From Bacillota bacterium (lineage in GTDB: Bacteria; Bacillota; Clostridia; Christensenellales; Aristaeellaceae): DNA of 8,194 nt. Shown here one piece after another: positions 1 through 5,716 of this stretch. Every line of letters begins with the position of its first letter. Within the stretch, counting starts at the first letter, position 1. The position numbers and the translations under genes were made by a program. The notes beneath the pieces are model-generated. The model was not told the DNA's origin, made no database searches, and saw nothing but the letters and a program-made list of their open reading frames with translations. The stretch spans positions 1-8,194 of the forward strand of contig JAEYRW010000139.1 of assembly GCA_023435435.1 (NCBI GenBank), read 5' to 3'.

Positions 1-1
1 C

Positions 2-163
2 CTTGCCGCGGCGGGCAGCGCATGGTCTTTGGAGGAGGAGGCGCGGCTGGTCAGCGAGTGGAAAAACAACACGCCGCTCTCCCAAATCGCCAAGGCCCAC
101 GGGCGCACCAAGGGCGCCGTCCAAAGCCGCCTGAAAAAAATGAACCTTCTCGAGGATGAATGA
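2..163 (+). CDS. C-terminal end of a protein with a SANT/Myb-like HTH tail (5' partial)
   Basis: The reading frame is open from base 2 and stops at TGA 161-163, giving the last 53 residues of a gene that begins before the window. The visible part reads W-S-L-E-E-E-A-R-L, then about 15 residues, then I-A-K-A-H-G-R-T-K-G-A-V-Q-S-R-L-K-K. That is the usual pattern of a SANT/Myb-like or homeodomain-like helix-turn-helix: a tryptophan and acidic first helix, then an 'IA..xgRT.gAv.sRL.kl' recognition helix. Tails like this are found at the C-terminus of various bacterial helicases and nucleic-acid enzymes, so the body of the protein cannot be named from here. A terminator starts at the base after the stop codon, so this gene ends its transcript and is separate from the marR operon. 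Confidence 0.65.
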   Translation, partial: LAAAGSAWSLEEEARLVSEWKNNTPLSQIAKAHGRTKGAVQSRLKKMNLLEDE

Positions 164-188
164 CCTCCCCCGCGCGGGAGGTTTTTTT
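164..188 (+). terminator. Rho-independent terminator of the upstream partial gene
   Basis: CCTCCC (164-169) pairs with GGGAGG (176-181) across a 6-base loop and is followed by seven T (182-188). It begins directly after the TGA stop. Confidence 0.9.
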
Positions 189-222
189 AACGCGATATTC
201 TACCATTGTTCGCAAAAAGGGG

Positions 223-251
223 TTGCGCAATTGGCTAACAGTGAATATAAT
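223..251 (+). promoter_or_regulatory. Predicted sigma-A type promoter of the marR-ABC-ABC-kinase operon
   Basis: A perfect -10 hexamer TATAAT lies at 246-251. Seventeen bases upstream is TTGCGC (223-228), which keeps the TTG of a -35 box but is otherwise weak. Transcription would start near 258, about 25 bases before the marR ATG. The region is AT-rich against a GC-rich background. The -35 is also part of the small palindrome TTGCGCAA (223-230). Confidence 0.75.
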
Positions 252-267
252 TAATGGTGTTAGCTAA
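231..267. promoter_or_regulatory. Predicted MarR operator: paired inverted sites flanking the -10 box
   Basis: TTGGCTAACA (231-240) and TGTTAGCTAA (258-267) are inverted copies of each other with one mismatch, separated by 17 bases that contain the -10 box. The right arm contains the exact 8-base palindrome TTAGCTAA (260-267), and the left is a near-palindrome, so each arm could itself bind a dimer. The left arm lies in the -35/-10 spacer and the right arm covers the predicted start of transcription. Binding there by the regulator encoded just downstream would block RNA polymerase. The operator role is inferred from position and symmetry. Confidence 0.7.
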
Positions 268-282
268 TAAGGGGGAAACAAA

Positions 283-726
283 ATGGACTACGAGGCATTG
301 GCGGAAGAGCTGCTCAAGGAAATGTTCGCGCTGCGGGGCGTTCAGCCCCACGAGGACATATCGGAGGCGATGCGCGGAGAGATGTTTGTTTTGCGATTCA
401 TCTTCATGTGCGGCGCGCCGGTTCGGCCCAGCGAGATCAGCGCCGCCATCAAAAGGAGCACCGCACGGGTGGCTGCGACGCTCAATGCGCTGGAACGCAA
501 GGGCCTCGTCACCCGGGAGATCGATCCGTCCGACCGGAGGCAGATCCTCGTGACCCTCACGAATGCGGGCAAAGAAGAGATGGAGCGGCGGCGTTGCGAA
601 ATGCTGCGCATGGCGGCCGGGATGCTCGAACGCCTGGGCGAGCGGGACGCGCGGGAGCTGGTCCGGCTCATCCGGCGGCTGGCCGGGGAAGTCCACAAAA
701 AAGACGAAAACCAGCAAGGAGATTAA
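283..726 (+). CDS. MarR-family winged-helix transcriptional regulator
   Basis: A 147-residue protein, the normal length for MarR regulators, which bind DNA as dimers and usually repress neighbouring efflux or detoxification genes until a ligand releases them. The winged helix spans about residues 30-100. V47-R-P-S-E-I-S-A-A-I is the helix before the turn, the recognition helix is about S59-K73, and the wing carries the family's D84-R85-R86 motif just before a V-T-L-T strand. Helices at both ends (about 1-20 and 97-140) would form the dimer interface. There are two cysteines, C43 and C105. The start at 283 is set by GGGGG at 271-275, seven bases upstream. Four bases separate its stop from the next start, so it is the first gene of the exporter operon. 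The inverted repeat over its promoter suggests autoregulation. The ligand is unknown. Confidence 0.93.
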   Translation: MDYEALAEELLKEMFALRGVQPHEDISEAMRGEMFVLRFIFMCGAPVRPSEISAAIKRSTARVAATLNALERKGLVTREIDPSDRRQILVTLTNAGKEEMERRRCEMLRMAAGMLERLGERDARELVRLIRRLAGEVHKKDENQQGD

Positions 727-730
727 AAGG

Positions 731-2488
731 ATGATCAAAATCTTCAAACACTTCAAGGCGCGGGAGTGGGGCGCGATTCTCGTCAGCATCGCGTTCATCG
801 TCGCGCAGGTCTGGCTGGACCTCAAGCTGCCGGACTACATGTCTAAGGTGACCCAGCTTACCCAGACGCCGGGCGCCACGATGGGCGAAATCTGGACCCA
901 GGGCGGCTACATGCTCCTGTGCGCGCTGGGGAGCTTCGCGGCGGCCATCGTGGTGGGCTTCTTTGCCTCCCGGGTGGCGGCGTCCTTGGCGATGCGGCTT
1001 CGGAGCCTTCTGTTTCACAAGGTCGATTCCTTCTCCATGGAGGAAATCGGCCGCTTCTCCACCGCGAGCCTCATCACCCGCTCCACCAACGACGTGACCC
1101 AGATTCAGATGCTGGTCACAATGGGCCTTCAGGTTATCGTGAAGGCGCCCATCATGGCGGTGTGGGCCATCACCAAGATCATCGGCAAGGGCCTCGAGTG
1201 GTCCGTGGCCACCGGCGTCGCCCTGGCGGTCATGCTGGCCATGATCTCGCTGATCATCGTGTTTGTCCTGCCGAAATTCCGGATGATGCAGACCCTCACC
1301 GACAACCTTAACCGCGTGACGCGCGAAAACCTCACGGGCCTGCGCGTCATCCGCGCCTACAACGCCGAAAAATACCAGTCCGGCAAGTTCGAGGCCGCCA
1401 ACGGCGAGCTCACGGACACCCAGCTGTTTACCAGCCGCGCGGTGGCCGTCATGATGCCCATGATGATGCTCCTCATGAGCGGGCTCACCCTTTCCATCTA
1501 CTGGATCGGCGCGTACCTCATCAACGCCGCCGGGATGCTGGAGCGGATCACACTTTTCTCAAACATGGTGGTGTTCTCCTCCTATGCCATGCAGGTCATC
1601 ATGGCGTTCATGATGATGGTCATGATGTTCATCATGCTGCCCCGCGCGGCGGTTTCCGCCAAGCGCATCAACGAGGTGCTGGGCACCGTGCCCACGGTGG
1701 TCGGCGGCGCGCGCGAAGCGGGCGAAGGCGGGCATGCGGGCGAGGTCGAGTTCAGAAACGTCTCCTTCAAATACCCCGGCGCGGCAGACTACGTACTCAG
1801 GGACATCTCCTTCACCGCGCAAAAGGGCGAAACCATCGCCTTCATCGGTTCCACCGGCAGCGGCAAGTCCACCCTCATCAACCTTGTGCCGCGCTTCTTT
1901 GACGCGACGGAGGGCGAGGTGCTTGTCTCCGGCGTCAACGTCCGGGAATACACCCAGGAGGCCCTTCACAAAAAGATCGGCTACGTGCCCCAGAAGGCCG
2001 TACTGTTCCGGGGCACCGTCACCTCCAACGTTGATTACGGCGACGGAAGCCGCGAGGCCACCCCGGAGGACGTGAAGCGTGCGGTGCGGATCGCCCAGGG
2101 CGCGGACTTTGTGGAGGCCATGGAGGGCGGCTACGAGGCGGCCATCGCCCAGTCGGGACAGAACGTCTCCGGCGGCCAGAAGCAGCGCCTGGCCATCGCC
2201 CGGGCGGTGTGCTTCGCCCCCGAAATCTACATTTTCGACGACTCCTTCTCGGCCCTTGACTACAAGACCGATCGGCTTTTGCGCACAGCCCTCAAGCGCG
2301 AGACGGCGGGCGTCACCAGCATGATCGTCGCCCAGAGAATCGGCACCATCATGGACGCGGACAAAATCGTGGTGCTCGACGAGGGGAAAATCGCCGGCAT
2401 CGGCACCCACAAGGAATTGCTGGAGAACTGCGCGGTCTATCAGGAGATCGCCCAGTCGCAGCTCAGTCAGGAGGAACTTGCGTCATGA
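731..2488 (+). CDS. ABC exporter half-transporter with degenerate ATP site (heterodimer subunit 1)
   Basis: A 585-residue membrane-plus-ATPase subunit of a type IV ABC exporter. About residues 1-330 hold six transmembrane helices and the rest the nucleotide-binding domain. Walker A is GSTGSGKST (373-381), the Q-loop glutamine is Q421, the signature is VSGGQ (479-483) and Walker B is IYIFDD. The residue that should be the catalytic glutamate is D504, and the switch histidine is Q535 (IVAQR). This E-to-D plus H-to-Q pair marks the degenerate subunit of heterodimeric exporters such as TM287/288 and BmrCD. Its intact VSGGQ signature completes the active site of the partner. Helices 5 and 6 are strikingly methionine-rich (241-249 and 287-302). 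The start at 731 is chosen because AAGGAG (716-721) precedes it by nine bases and it follows the marR stop; an upstream in-frame extension would overlap marR. Its stop overlaps the partner's start in ATGA. Substrate unknown; drug or lipid-like compounds are typical of the family. Confidence 0.96.
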   Translation: MIKIFKHFKAREWGAILVSIAFIVAQVWLDLKLPDYMSKVTQLTQTPGATMGEIWTQGGYMLLCALGSFAAAIVVGFFASRVAASLAMRLRSLLFHKVDSFSMEEIGRFSTASLITRSTNDVTQIQMLVTMGLQVIVKAPIMAVWAITKIIGKGLEWSVATGVALAVMLAMISLIIVFVLPKFRMMQTLTDNLNRVTRENLTGLRVIRAYNAEKYQSGKFEAANGELTDTQLFTSRAVAVMMPMMMLLMSGLTLSIYWIGAYLINAAGMLERITLFSNMVVFSSYAMQVIMAFMMMVMMFIMLPRAAVSAKRINEVLGTVPTVVGGAREAGEGGHAGEVEFRNVSFKYPGAADYVLRDISFTAQKGETIAFIGSTGSGKSTLINLVPRFFDATEGEVLVSGVNVREYTQEALHKKIGYVPQKAVLFRGTVTSNVDYGDGSREATPEDVKRAVRIAQGADFVEAMEGGYEAAIAQSGQNVSGGQKQRLAIARAVCFAPEIYIFDDSFSALDYKTDRLLRTALKRETAGVTSMIVAQRIGTIMDADKIVVLDEGKIAGIGTHKELLENCAVYQEIAQSQLSQEELAS

Positions 2489-4335
2489 GCGAAAGACGTG
2501 GAAGAGGCCCCATGGGGGGCGGGCCCATGGGTCATATGGGTGGGCCCGGCGAAAAGGCGAAAAATTTCAAGGGAACCATGAAAAAACTCATCCGTTACTG
2601 CGGACGGTATCTTCCGGCCATCGTGGTCGCCCTCGTGGCGGCGGCCGCGGGCACGGTGTTTCAGATCATCGGGCCCGACAGGCTCAAGGATTTGACAAAC
2701 GAGGTCATGACGGGGCTTCCGTCGCTGGTCAACGGCGTGCCGCAGATGGCGGACGTGGACATTCCGGCGGTTCTCAAGATCGCTTATGGGCTCATCGTCC
2801 TTTATCTCAGCTCGGCGGCGCTCAACTTCGCCCAGAGCTTCATTATGGCGGGCGTTACCCAGCGCATCTCGAAGAACATGCGCACCGACATCTCCGACAA
2901 GATCAACCGTATGCCCCTGTCTTACTTCGATAAGACCAGCGTCGGCGACGTTCTGAGCCGCGTCACCAACGACGTGGACGCCATCGGCCAGACCATGACC
3001 CAGTCGGTGTCGGGGCTCGTCTCCGCCATCACCATGTTCGTGGGCGCCCTTGTCATGATGATCTACAACAACTGGATCATGGCGCTGACCGCGGTGGGCG
3101 CCAGCGGGATCGGCTTTTTCCTCATGATGCTCATCATGAAGAGTTCCCAGAAACACTTTGTGGCCCAGCAGCGGGAGCTGGGCGCCATCAACGGCCTTGT
3201 GGAGGAGGTCTACACCGGCCACAACGTCGTCAAGGCCTACAACGGCAGCCGCGCGGCGGGCGAGGAGTTTGAGGGGATCAACGGCCGGCTCTACCGCAGC
3301 GCCTGGAAGTCCCAGTTCCTTTCCGGCCTCATGATGCCCCTCATGGGCTTCGTGGGGAACCTCAGCTACGTGCTGGTGTGCGTGGTGGGCGCGGCGCTGG
3401 TCATCAACGGGTCCATCACATTCGGCGTCATCGTGGCGTTCATGATCTACGTGCGCTTTTTCACCCAGCCCCTTTCCCAGATGGCGCAGGCGTTCAACAA
3501 CCTCCAGCGCACGGCGGCGGCGGGCGAGCGCGTGTTCGAGTTCCTGGATGAGAAGGAGCTTTCCGACGAAAGGGAAAAGACTGCGCACTTCGGGGAAATC
3601 AAGGGCGAGGTGGAGTTCCGGCACGTGAAGTTCGGCTATTCCCCCGACAGAACAATCATTCACGATTTCTCCGCCCGGGTGCTTCCCGGCCAGAAGGTGG
3701 CCATTGTCGGCCCCACTGGCGCGGGCAAGACCACGATGGTCAACCTGCTCATGCGGTTCTACGAGCTGGACGGGGGCGAGATTTTGCTGGACGGTACGCC
3801 CATTTCATCCGTCCCCCGCGAGAACGTCCACGAGCTGTTCGGCATGGTGTTGCAGGACACGTGGCTCTTCGAGGGCACCATCCGGGAAAACATTGTCTAC
3901 AGCAAGGCAAACGTCACTGACGAGCAGGTGGAAAAGGCGTGCCGCACGGTGGGACTGCACCACTTCATCCGGACGCTTCCCCAGGGCTACGACACGGTGC
4001 TGGGCGACAAATCCAGCCTCTCCGAGGGCCAGAAGCAGTTGCTGACCATTGCCCGGGCCATGATCCAGGCGGCGCCGCTGCTCATCCTGGACGAGGCCAC
4101 CAGCTCGGTGGATACCCGCACGGAGCGCATCGTGCAAAGGGCCATGGACGCGCTCACGGAAAACCGCACGTCGTTCGTCATCGCGCACCGGCTCTCGACG
4201 GTCAAAAACGCGGACCTTATCCTGGTCATGAAGGACGGCGACATCGTGGAAAGCGGGCGGCACGAGGAACTGCTGGAAAAGGGCGGCTTCTATTCGGAGC
4301 TGTACATGAGCCAGTTCGAACAGGCCGTCGCATAA
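2485..4335 (+). CDS. ABC exporter half-transporter with consensus ATPase site (heterodimer subunit 2)
   Basis: A 616-residue partner of the preceding subunit, translationally coupled to it by a 4-base ATGA overlap, with AGGAGG at 2469-2474 inside the previous gene. A soluble N-terminal tail of about 30 residues rich in Gly, Met, Arg and Pro precedes the six-helix membrane domain (about 35-340). The ATPase domain has Walker A GPTGAGKTT (409-417), Q-loop Q457, Walker B LLILDE with catalytic E537, and switch H568 (VIAHR). The signature is LSEGQ (512-516), with E514 in place of the usual glycine. That altered signature faces the degenerate Walker site of subunit 1, while its own intact Walker site faces subunit 1's VSGGQ. 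ATP hydrolysis is therefore expected at one of the two sites. Together the pair should export a substrate from the cytoplasm across the membrane. The stop at 4333-4335 is 16 bases before the next gene with no terminator between. Confidence 0.96.
   Translation: MSERRGRGPMGGGPMGHMGGPGEKAKNFKGTMKKLIRYCGRYLPAIVVALVAAAAGTVFQIIGPDRLKDLTNEVMTGLPSLVNGVPQMADVDIPAVLKIAYGLIVLYLSSAALNFAQSFIMAGVTQRISKNMRTDISDKINRMPLSYFDKTSVGDVLSRVTNDVDAIGQTMTQSVSGLVSAITMFVGALVMMIYNNWIMALTAVGASGIGFFLMMLIMKSSQKHFVAQQRELGAINGLVEEVYTGHNVVKAYNGSRAAGEEFEGINGRLYRSAWKSQFLSGLMMPLMGFVGNLSYVLVCVVGAALVINGSITFGVIVAFMIYVRFFTQPLSQMAQAFNNLQRTAAAGERVFEFLDEKELSDEREKTAHFGEIKGEVEFRHVKFGYSPDRTIIHDFSARVLPGQKVAIVGPTGAGKTTMVNLLMRFYELDGGEILLDGTPISSVPRENVHELFGMVLQDTWLFEGTIRENIVYSKANVTDEQVEKACRTVGLHHFIRTLPQGYDTVLGDKSSLSEGQKQLLTIARAMIQAAPLLILDEATSSVDTRTERIVQRAMDALTENRTSFVIAHRLSTVKNADLILVMKDGDIVESGRHEELLEKGGFYSELYMSQFEQAVA
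2520..2548 (+). other. GC-rich hairpin in the early coding region of ABC subunit 2
   Basis: CGGGCCCA (2520-2527) pairs perfectly with TGGGCCCG (2541-2548) across a 13-base loop, starting 35 bases after the start codon. A neighbouring 10-base palindrome, CCCCATGGGG (2508-2517), could compete with or stack on it. It encodes the Gly/Met tail, so the symmetry may just reflect codon choice for Gly-Pro-Met repeats. Confidence 0.4.
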
Positions 4336-4351
4336 TCAAAGGAGGGAGCAT

Positions 4352-4948
4352 ATGCGGTACAATGTCGTCGCCATCGAGCGCGAGTACGCAAGCGGCGGGC
4401 GCGAGATCGGCGAGAATCTGGCGAAGACGCTGGGCGTCCCCTGCCATGGACGGGACATCGCTGAGCGCGCGGCAAAGGAGCTCGGCATCACGGAGACGGA
4501 GCTCGACGAGATGGAGGAGCGCGTTACCGGGAGCCTTCTGTATTCCTTCGCCGTGTTCGCCGACATGGCGGCGGGCCGCGCGGCGCGGCTCCCCAAGCCC
4601 GAACAGCTCGCCGTTGTTGAAACCGGAATCGCGAAGGAATGCGCGAAAACGCCCTGCGTCATCATCGGCCGCGCCGCGGCCGGGCTTTTCAAGGATGCGC
4701 CCGATGCGCTGCGCGTCTTCCTGTTCGCGGACGAGGAATCAAAGGCGAAACGCGCCTGCGAGGTCTATGGCATTGAGGCCGCCCGCGCGGGCGAGGTGTG
4801 TAAAAAATTCGATCGGCGCAGGGGCAACTACTTCCGGTTCGCGTCCCACGCCAACTGGCGCGACCCAATGCTCTACGACCTCATTCTCAACAGCGGGCGG
4901 CTCGGGATCGCCCGCACAACGGAAATCATTCTGCGCGCCGCCCAATAG
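4352..4948 (+). CDS. Cytidylate-kinase-like P-loop protein (Cytidylate_kin2 type)
   Basis: A 198-residue protein resembling the Cytidylate_kin2 group of nucleoside-monophosphate-kinase-like proteins. The N-terminus reads I-E-R-E-Y-A-S-G-G-R-E-I-G (8-20), the group's usual 'I.RE.gSGG..Ig' phosphate loop. It lacks the classical GxxxxGK[ST] lysine, and A13 replaces a common glycine. A D-I-A-E segment follows at about 35. The later segments I-I-G-R-A-A (about 108) and F-D-R-R-R-G-N-Y-F, then W-R-D-P-M-L-Y-D-L-I-L-N near the C-terminus match the group's lid and substrate regions. Members are annotated as kinases by similarity, but most have no tested substrate, so CMP phosphorylation is only a guess. 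The start at 4352 is backed by AAAGGAGGG at 4338-4346. The gene lies 16 bases after the ABC pair and before the operon terminator, so it should be made with the exporter. Confidence 0.87.
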   Translation: MRYNVVAIEREYASGGREIGENLAKTLGVPCHGRDIAERAAKELGITETELDEMEERVTGSLLYSFAVFADMAAGRAARLPKPEQLAVVETGIAKECAKTPCVIIGRAAAGLFKDAPDALRVFLFADEESKAKRACEVYGIEAARAGEVCKKFDRRRGNYFRFASHANWRDPMLYDLILNSGRLGIARTTEIILRAAQ

Positions 4949-4956
4949 CGCGCGCG

Positions 4957-4986
4957 AAAACCGCCGGTGCGTCCGGCGGTTTTTTT
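4957..4986 (+). terminator. Rho-independent terminator of the marR-ABC-kinase operon
   Basis: ACCGCCGG (4960-4967) pairs with CCGGCGGT (4973-4980) over a 5-base loop. It is flanked by AAA (4957-4959) and a run of seven T (4980-4986). It starts eight bases after the kinase-like gene's stop. Confidence 0.93.
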
Positions 4987-4988
4987 AT

Positions 4989-5018
4989 TTTACCCCAAAC
5001 GCCCGGACCGCATAGTAT
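4989..5018 (+). promoter_or_regulatory. Weak candidate promoter for the ferritin-like gene
   Basis: TAGTAT (5013-5018) and TTTACC (4989-4994) are 18 bases apart, each matching four of six consensus positions. Because a terminator precedes this gene, some promoter must lie in 4987-5057; this is the best-looking candidate. Confidence 0.35.
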
Positions 5019-5025
5019 GAATCGA

Positions 5026-5041
5026 AGGCGGCATACCGCCT
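5026..5041 (+). other. Small hairpin in the leader of the ferritin-like gene
   Basis: AGGCGG (5026-5031) pairs with CCGCCT (5036-5041) around a CATA loop, 16 bases before the ribosome binding site AAAGAGG (5058-5064). It is too far upstream to block the site directly and has no T-run. It could stabilise the 5' end of the message; no known riboswitch or iron-box motif is evident. Confidence 0.4.
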
Positions 5042-5071
5042 CGCGACATTCAACCGCAAAGAGGTTATCGT

Positions 5072-5569
5072 ATGATTTGCGTCAATTGCAAAAACTATAA
5101 AAACCAACTCGAATGTTCTCTGCTCGATGAGCTCTGCGATGCGGGATTCTATGCGACCATCGCCAATGAGGCGCCCACCGAGGAGCTTCGCAATCTGATC
5201 ATCAGCATCGTCGGCGATGAGTACGGCCACGCGCGCATTCAGTCGGCGCTTCTGGGCATCTGCCCGCCGCCCATCTCCTGTCCGCCCGACTGCGCGGCCG
5301 CCACCGGACGGTTCGAGTGCGACGTGGAAGCGGCGATCAAGGGCGAGCTTTCGGCCATCACCCGCTACGCCCAGTTGGCAAGCTGCGCGCCGAACACCCA
5401 GACGCGGCTCCTCCTGATGTCGATCCTGGGCGACGAGTACGCCCACGCGCGCATCTGGTCGGCGATGCTGCTCGCGCCGGAGTTCTGCAGAAGGCCCCAC
5501 TATGACTCGTTCTGCGACGGCTCGAAATCCTGCCGCGACTGCGACGGCGAGGACGACCCGAAGGCGTAA
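5072..5569 (+). CDS. Cysteine-rich ferritin-like (rubrerythrin-type) di-iron protein with internal duplication
   Basis: A 165-residue protein made of two similar helical-hairpin units of about 45 residues, offset by 72. Each has a first-helix glutamate (E20, E92), then A-P-x4-R-x-L-x2-S-I-x-G-D-E-Y-x-H-A-R-I-x-S-A-x-L. The second-helix ligands are E50/H53 and E122/H125. This gives the E...ExxH...E...ExxH set of a four-helix di-iron bundle, as in rubrerythrin and bacterioferritin. It is likely cytoplasmic and may handle peroxide, oxygen or iron. Thirteen cysteines are present, including CVNC at positions 3-6 and CRDC at 154-157, one pair at each end, and a Cys/Pro-rich linker between the units (64-74). 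No full rubredoxin domain is present. The start at 5072 has AAAGAGG seven bases upstream. It sits between two terminators, so it is a one-gene transcript. The fold assignment is strong; the reaction is unknown. Confidence 0.85.
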   Translation: MICVNCKNYKNQLECSLLDELCDAGFYATIANEAPTEELRNLIISIVGDEYGHARIQSALLGICPPPISCPPDCAAATGRFECDVEAAIKGELSAITRYAQLASCAPNTQTRLLLMSILGDEYAHARIWSAMLLAPEFCRRPHYDSFCDGSKSCRDCDGEDDPKA

Positions 5570-5584
5570 GGAAGAAACGACTTT

Positions 5585-5614
5585 GACGGCGGAAGCAAAT
5601 CCGCCGTCTTTCTT
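5585..5614 (+). terminator. Rho-independent terminator of the ferritin-like gene
   Basis: GACGGCGG (5585-5592) pairs with CCGCCGTC (5601-5608), and A5593-T5600 can extend the stem. TTTCTT follows. It starts 15 bases after the stop codon. Confidence 0.88.
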
Positions 5615-5628
5615 GCGCGCCTGCGCAT

Positions 5629-5652
5629 AAAAAAACATCGCCTTCGCGATGT
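5629..5652 (-). terminator. Minus-strand rho-independent terminator
   Basis: Read on the minus strand, ACATCGC, a GAAG loop and GCGATGT form a perfect 7-bp stem, followed by seven T (plus-strand A at 5629-5635). It lies downstream of the small membrane-protein gene. It is back-to-back with the plus-strand terminator at 5585-5614, so convergent transcription is insulated in both directions. Confidence 0.88.
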
Positions 5653-5655
5653 GGG

Positions 5656-5716
5656 GGGACTGTGTCCCATATGTACCCGGTGTGTTTCCACACCGAGCGG
5701 CGATTTTACGCCGGGT
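5656..5716 (-). other. Compact hairpin array / possible structured RNA element in a 3' UTR
   Basis: Three further perfect stems lie between the membrane-protein stop and its terminator: CGGCG/CGCCG (5698-5702 with 5709-5713), CGGTGTG/CACACCG (5678-5684 with 5689-5695) and GGGAC/GTCCC (5656-5660 with 5664-5668). ACC (5675-5677) can pair with GGT (5714-5716), closing the first two stems into a three-way junction with only two unpaired bases (5696-5697). On the minus strand the second stem has a GAAA loop, a GNRA tetraloop typical of folded RNA, which favours a minus-strand transcript. Function unknown. Confidence 0.6.

Noticed and set aside
563..730. An upstream in-frame extension of ABC subunit 1 that would give a 641-residue protein.
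   Set aside because: It lies wholly in another frame of marR, has no ribosome site, and reads as Arg/Gly/Ser-rich noise. The ATG at 731 has a good AAGGAG.
1559..2410. A 283-codon minus-strand open frame opposite ABC subunit 1.
   Set aside because: Same antisense composition, with the plus strand fully explained by the ATPase domain.
2467..3663. A 398-codon minus-strand open frame opposite ABC subunit 2.
   Set aside because: It is very rich in His, Asp, Val and Gly, as expected for the antisense of GC-rich coding DNA. It has no ribosome site or recognisable domain, and the plus strand encodes a clear ABC protein.
3939..5015. A 358-codon plus-strand open frame crossing the end of ABC subunit 2, the kinase-like gene and its terminator.
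   Set aside because: It runs through two well-supported genes in the wrong frame and through the operon terminator, and its product is Arg/Ser/Pro-rich noise.
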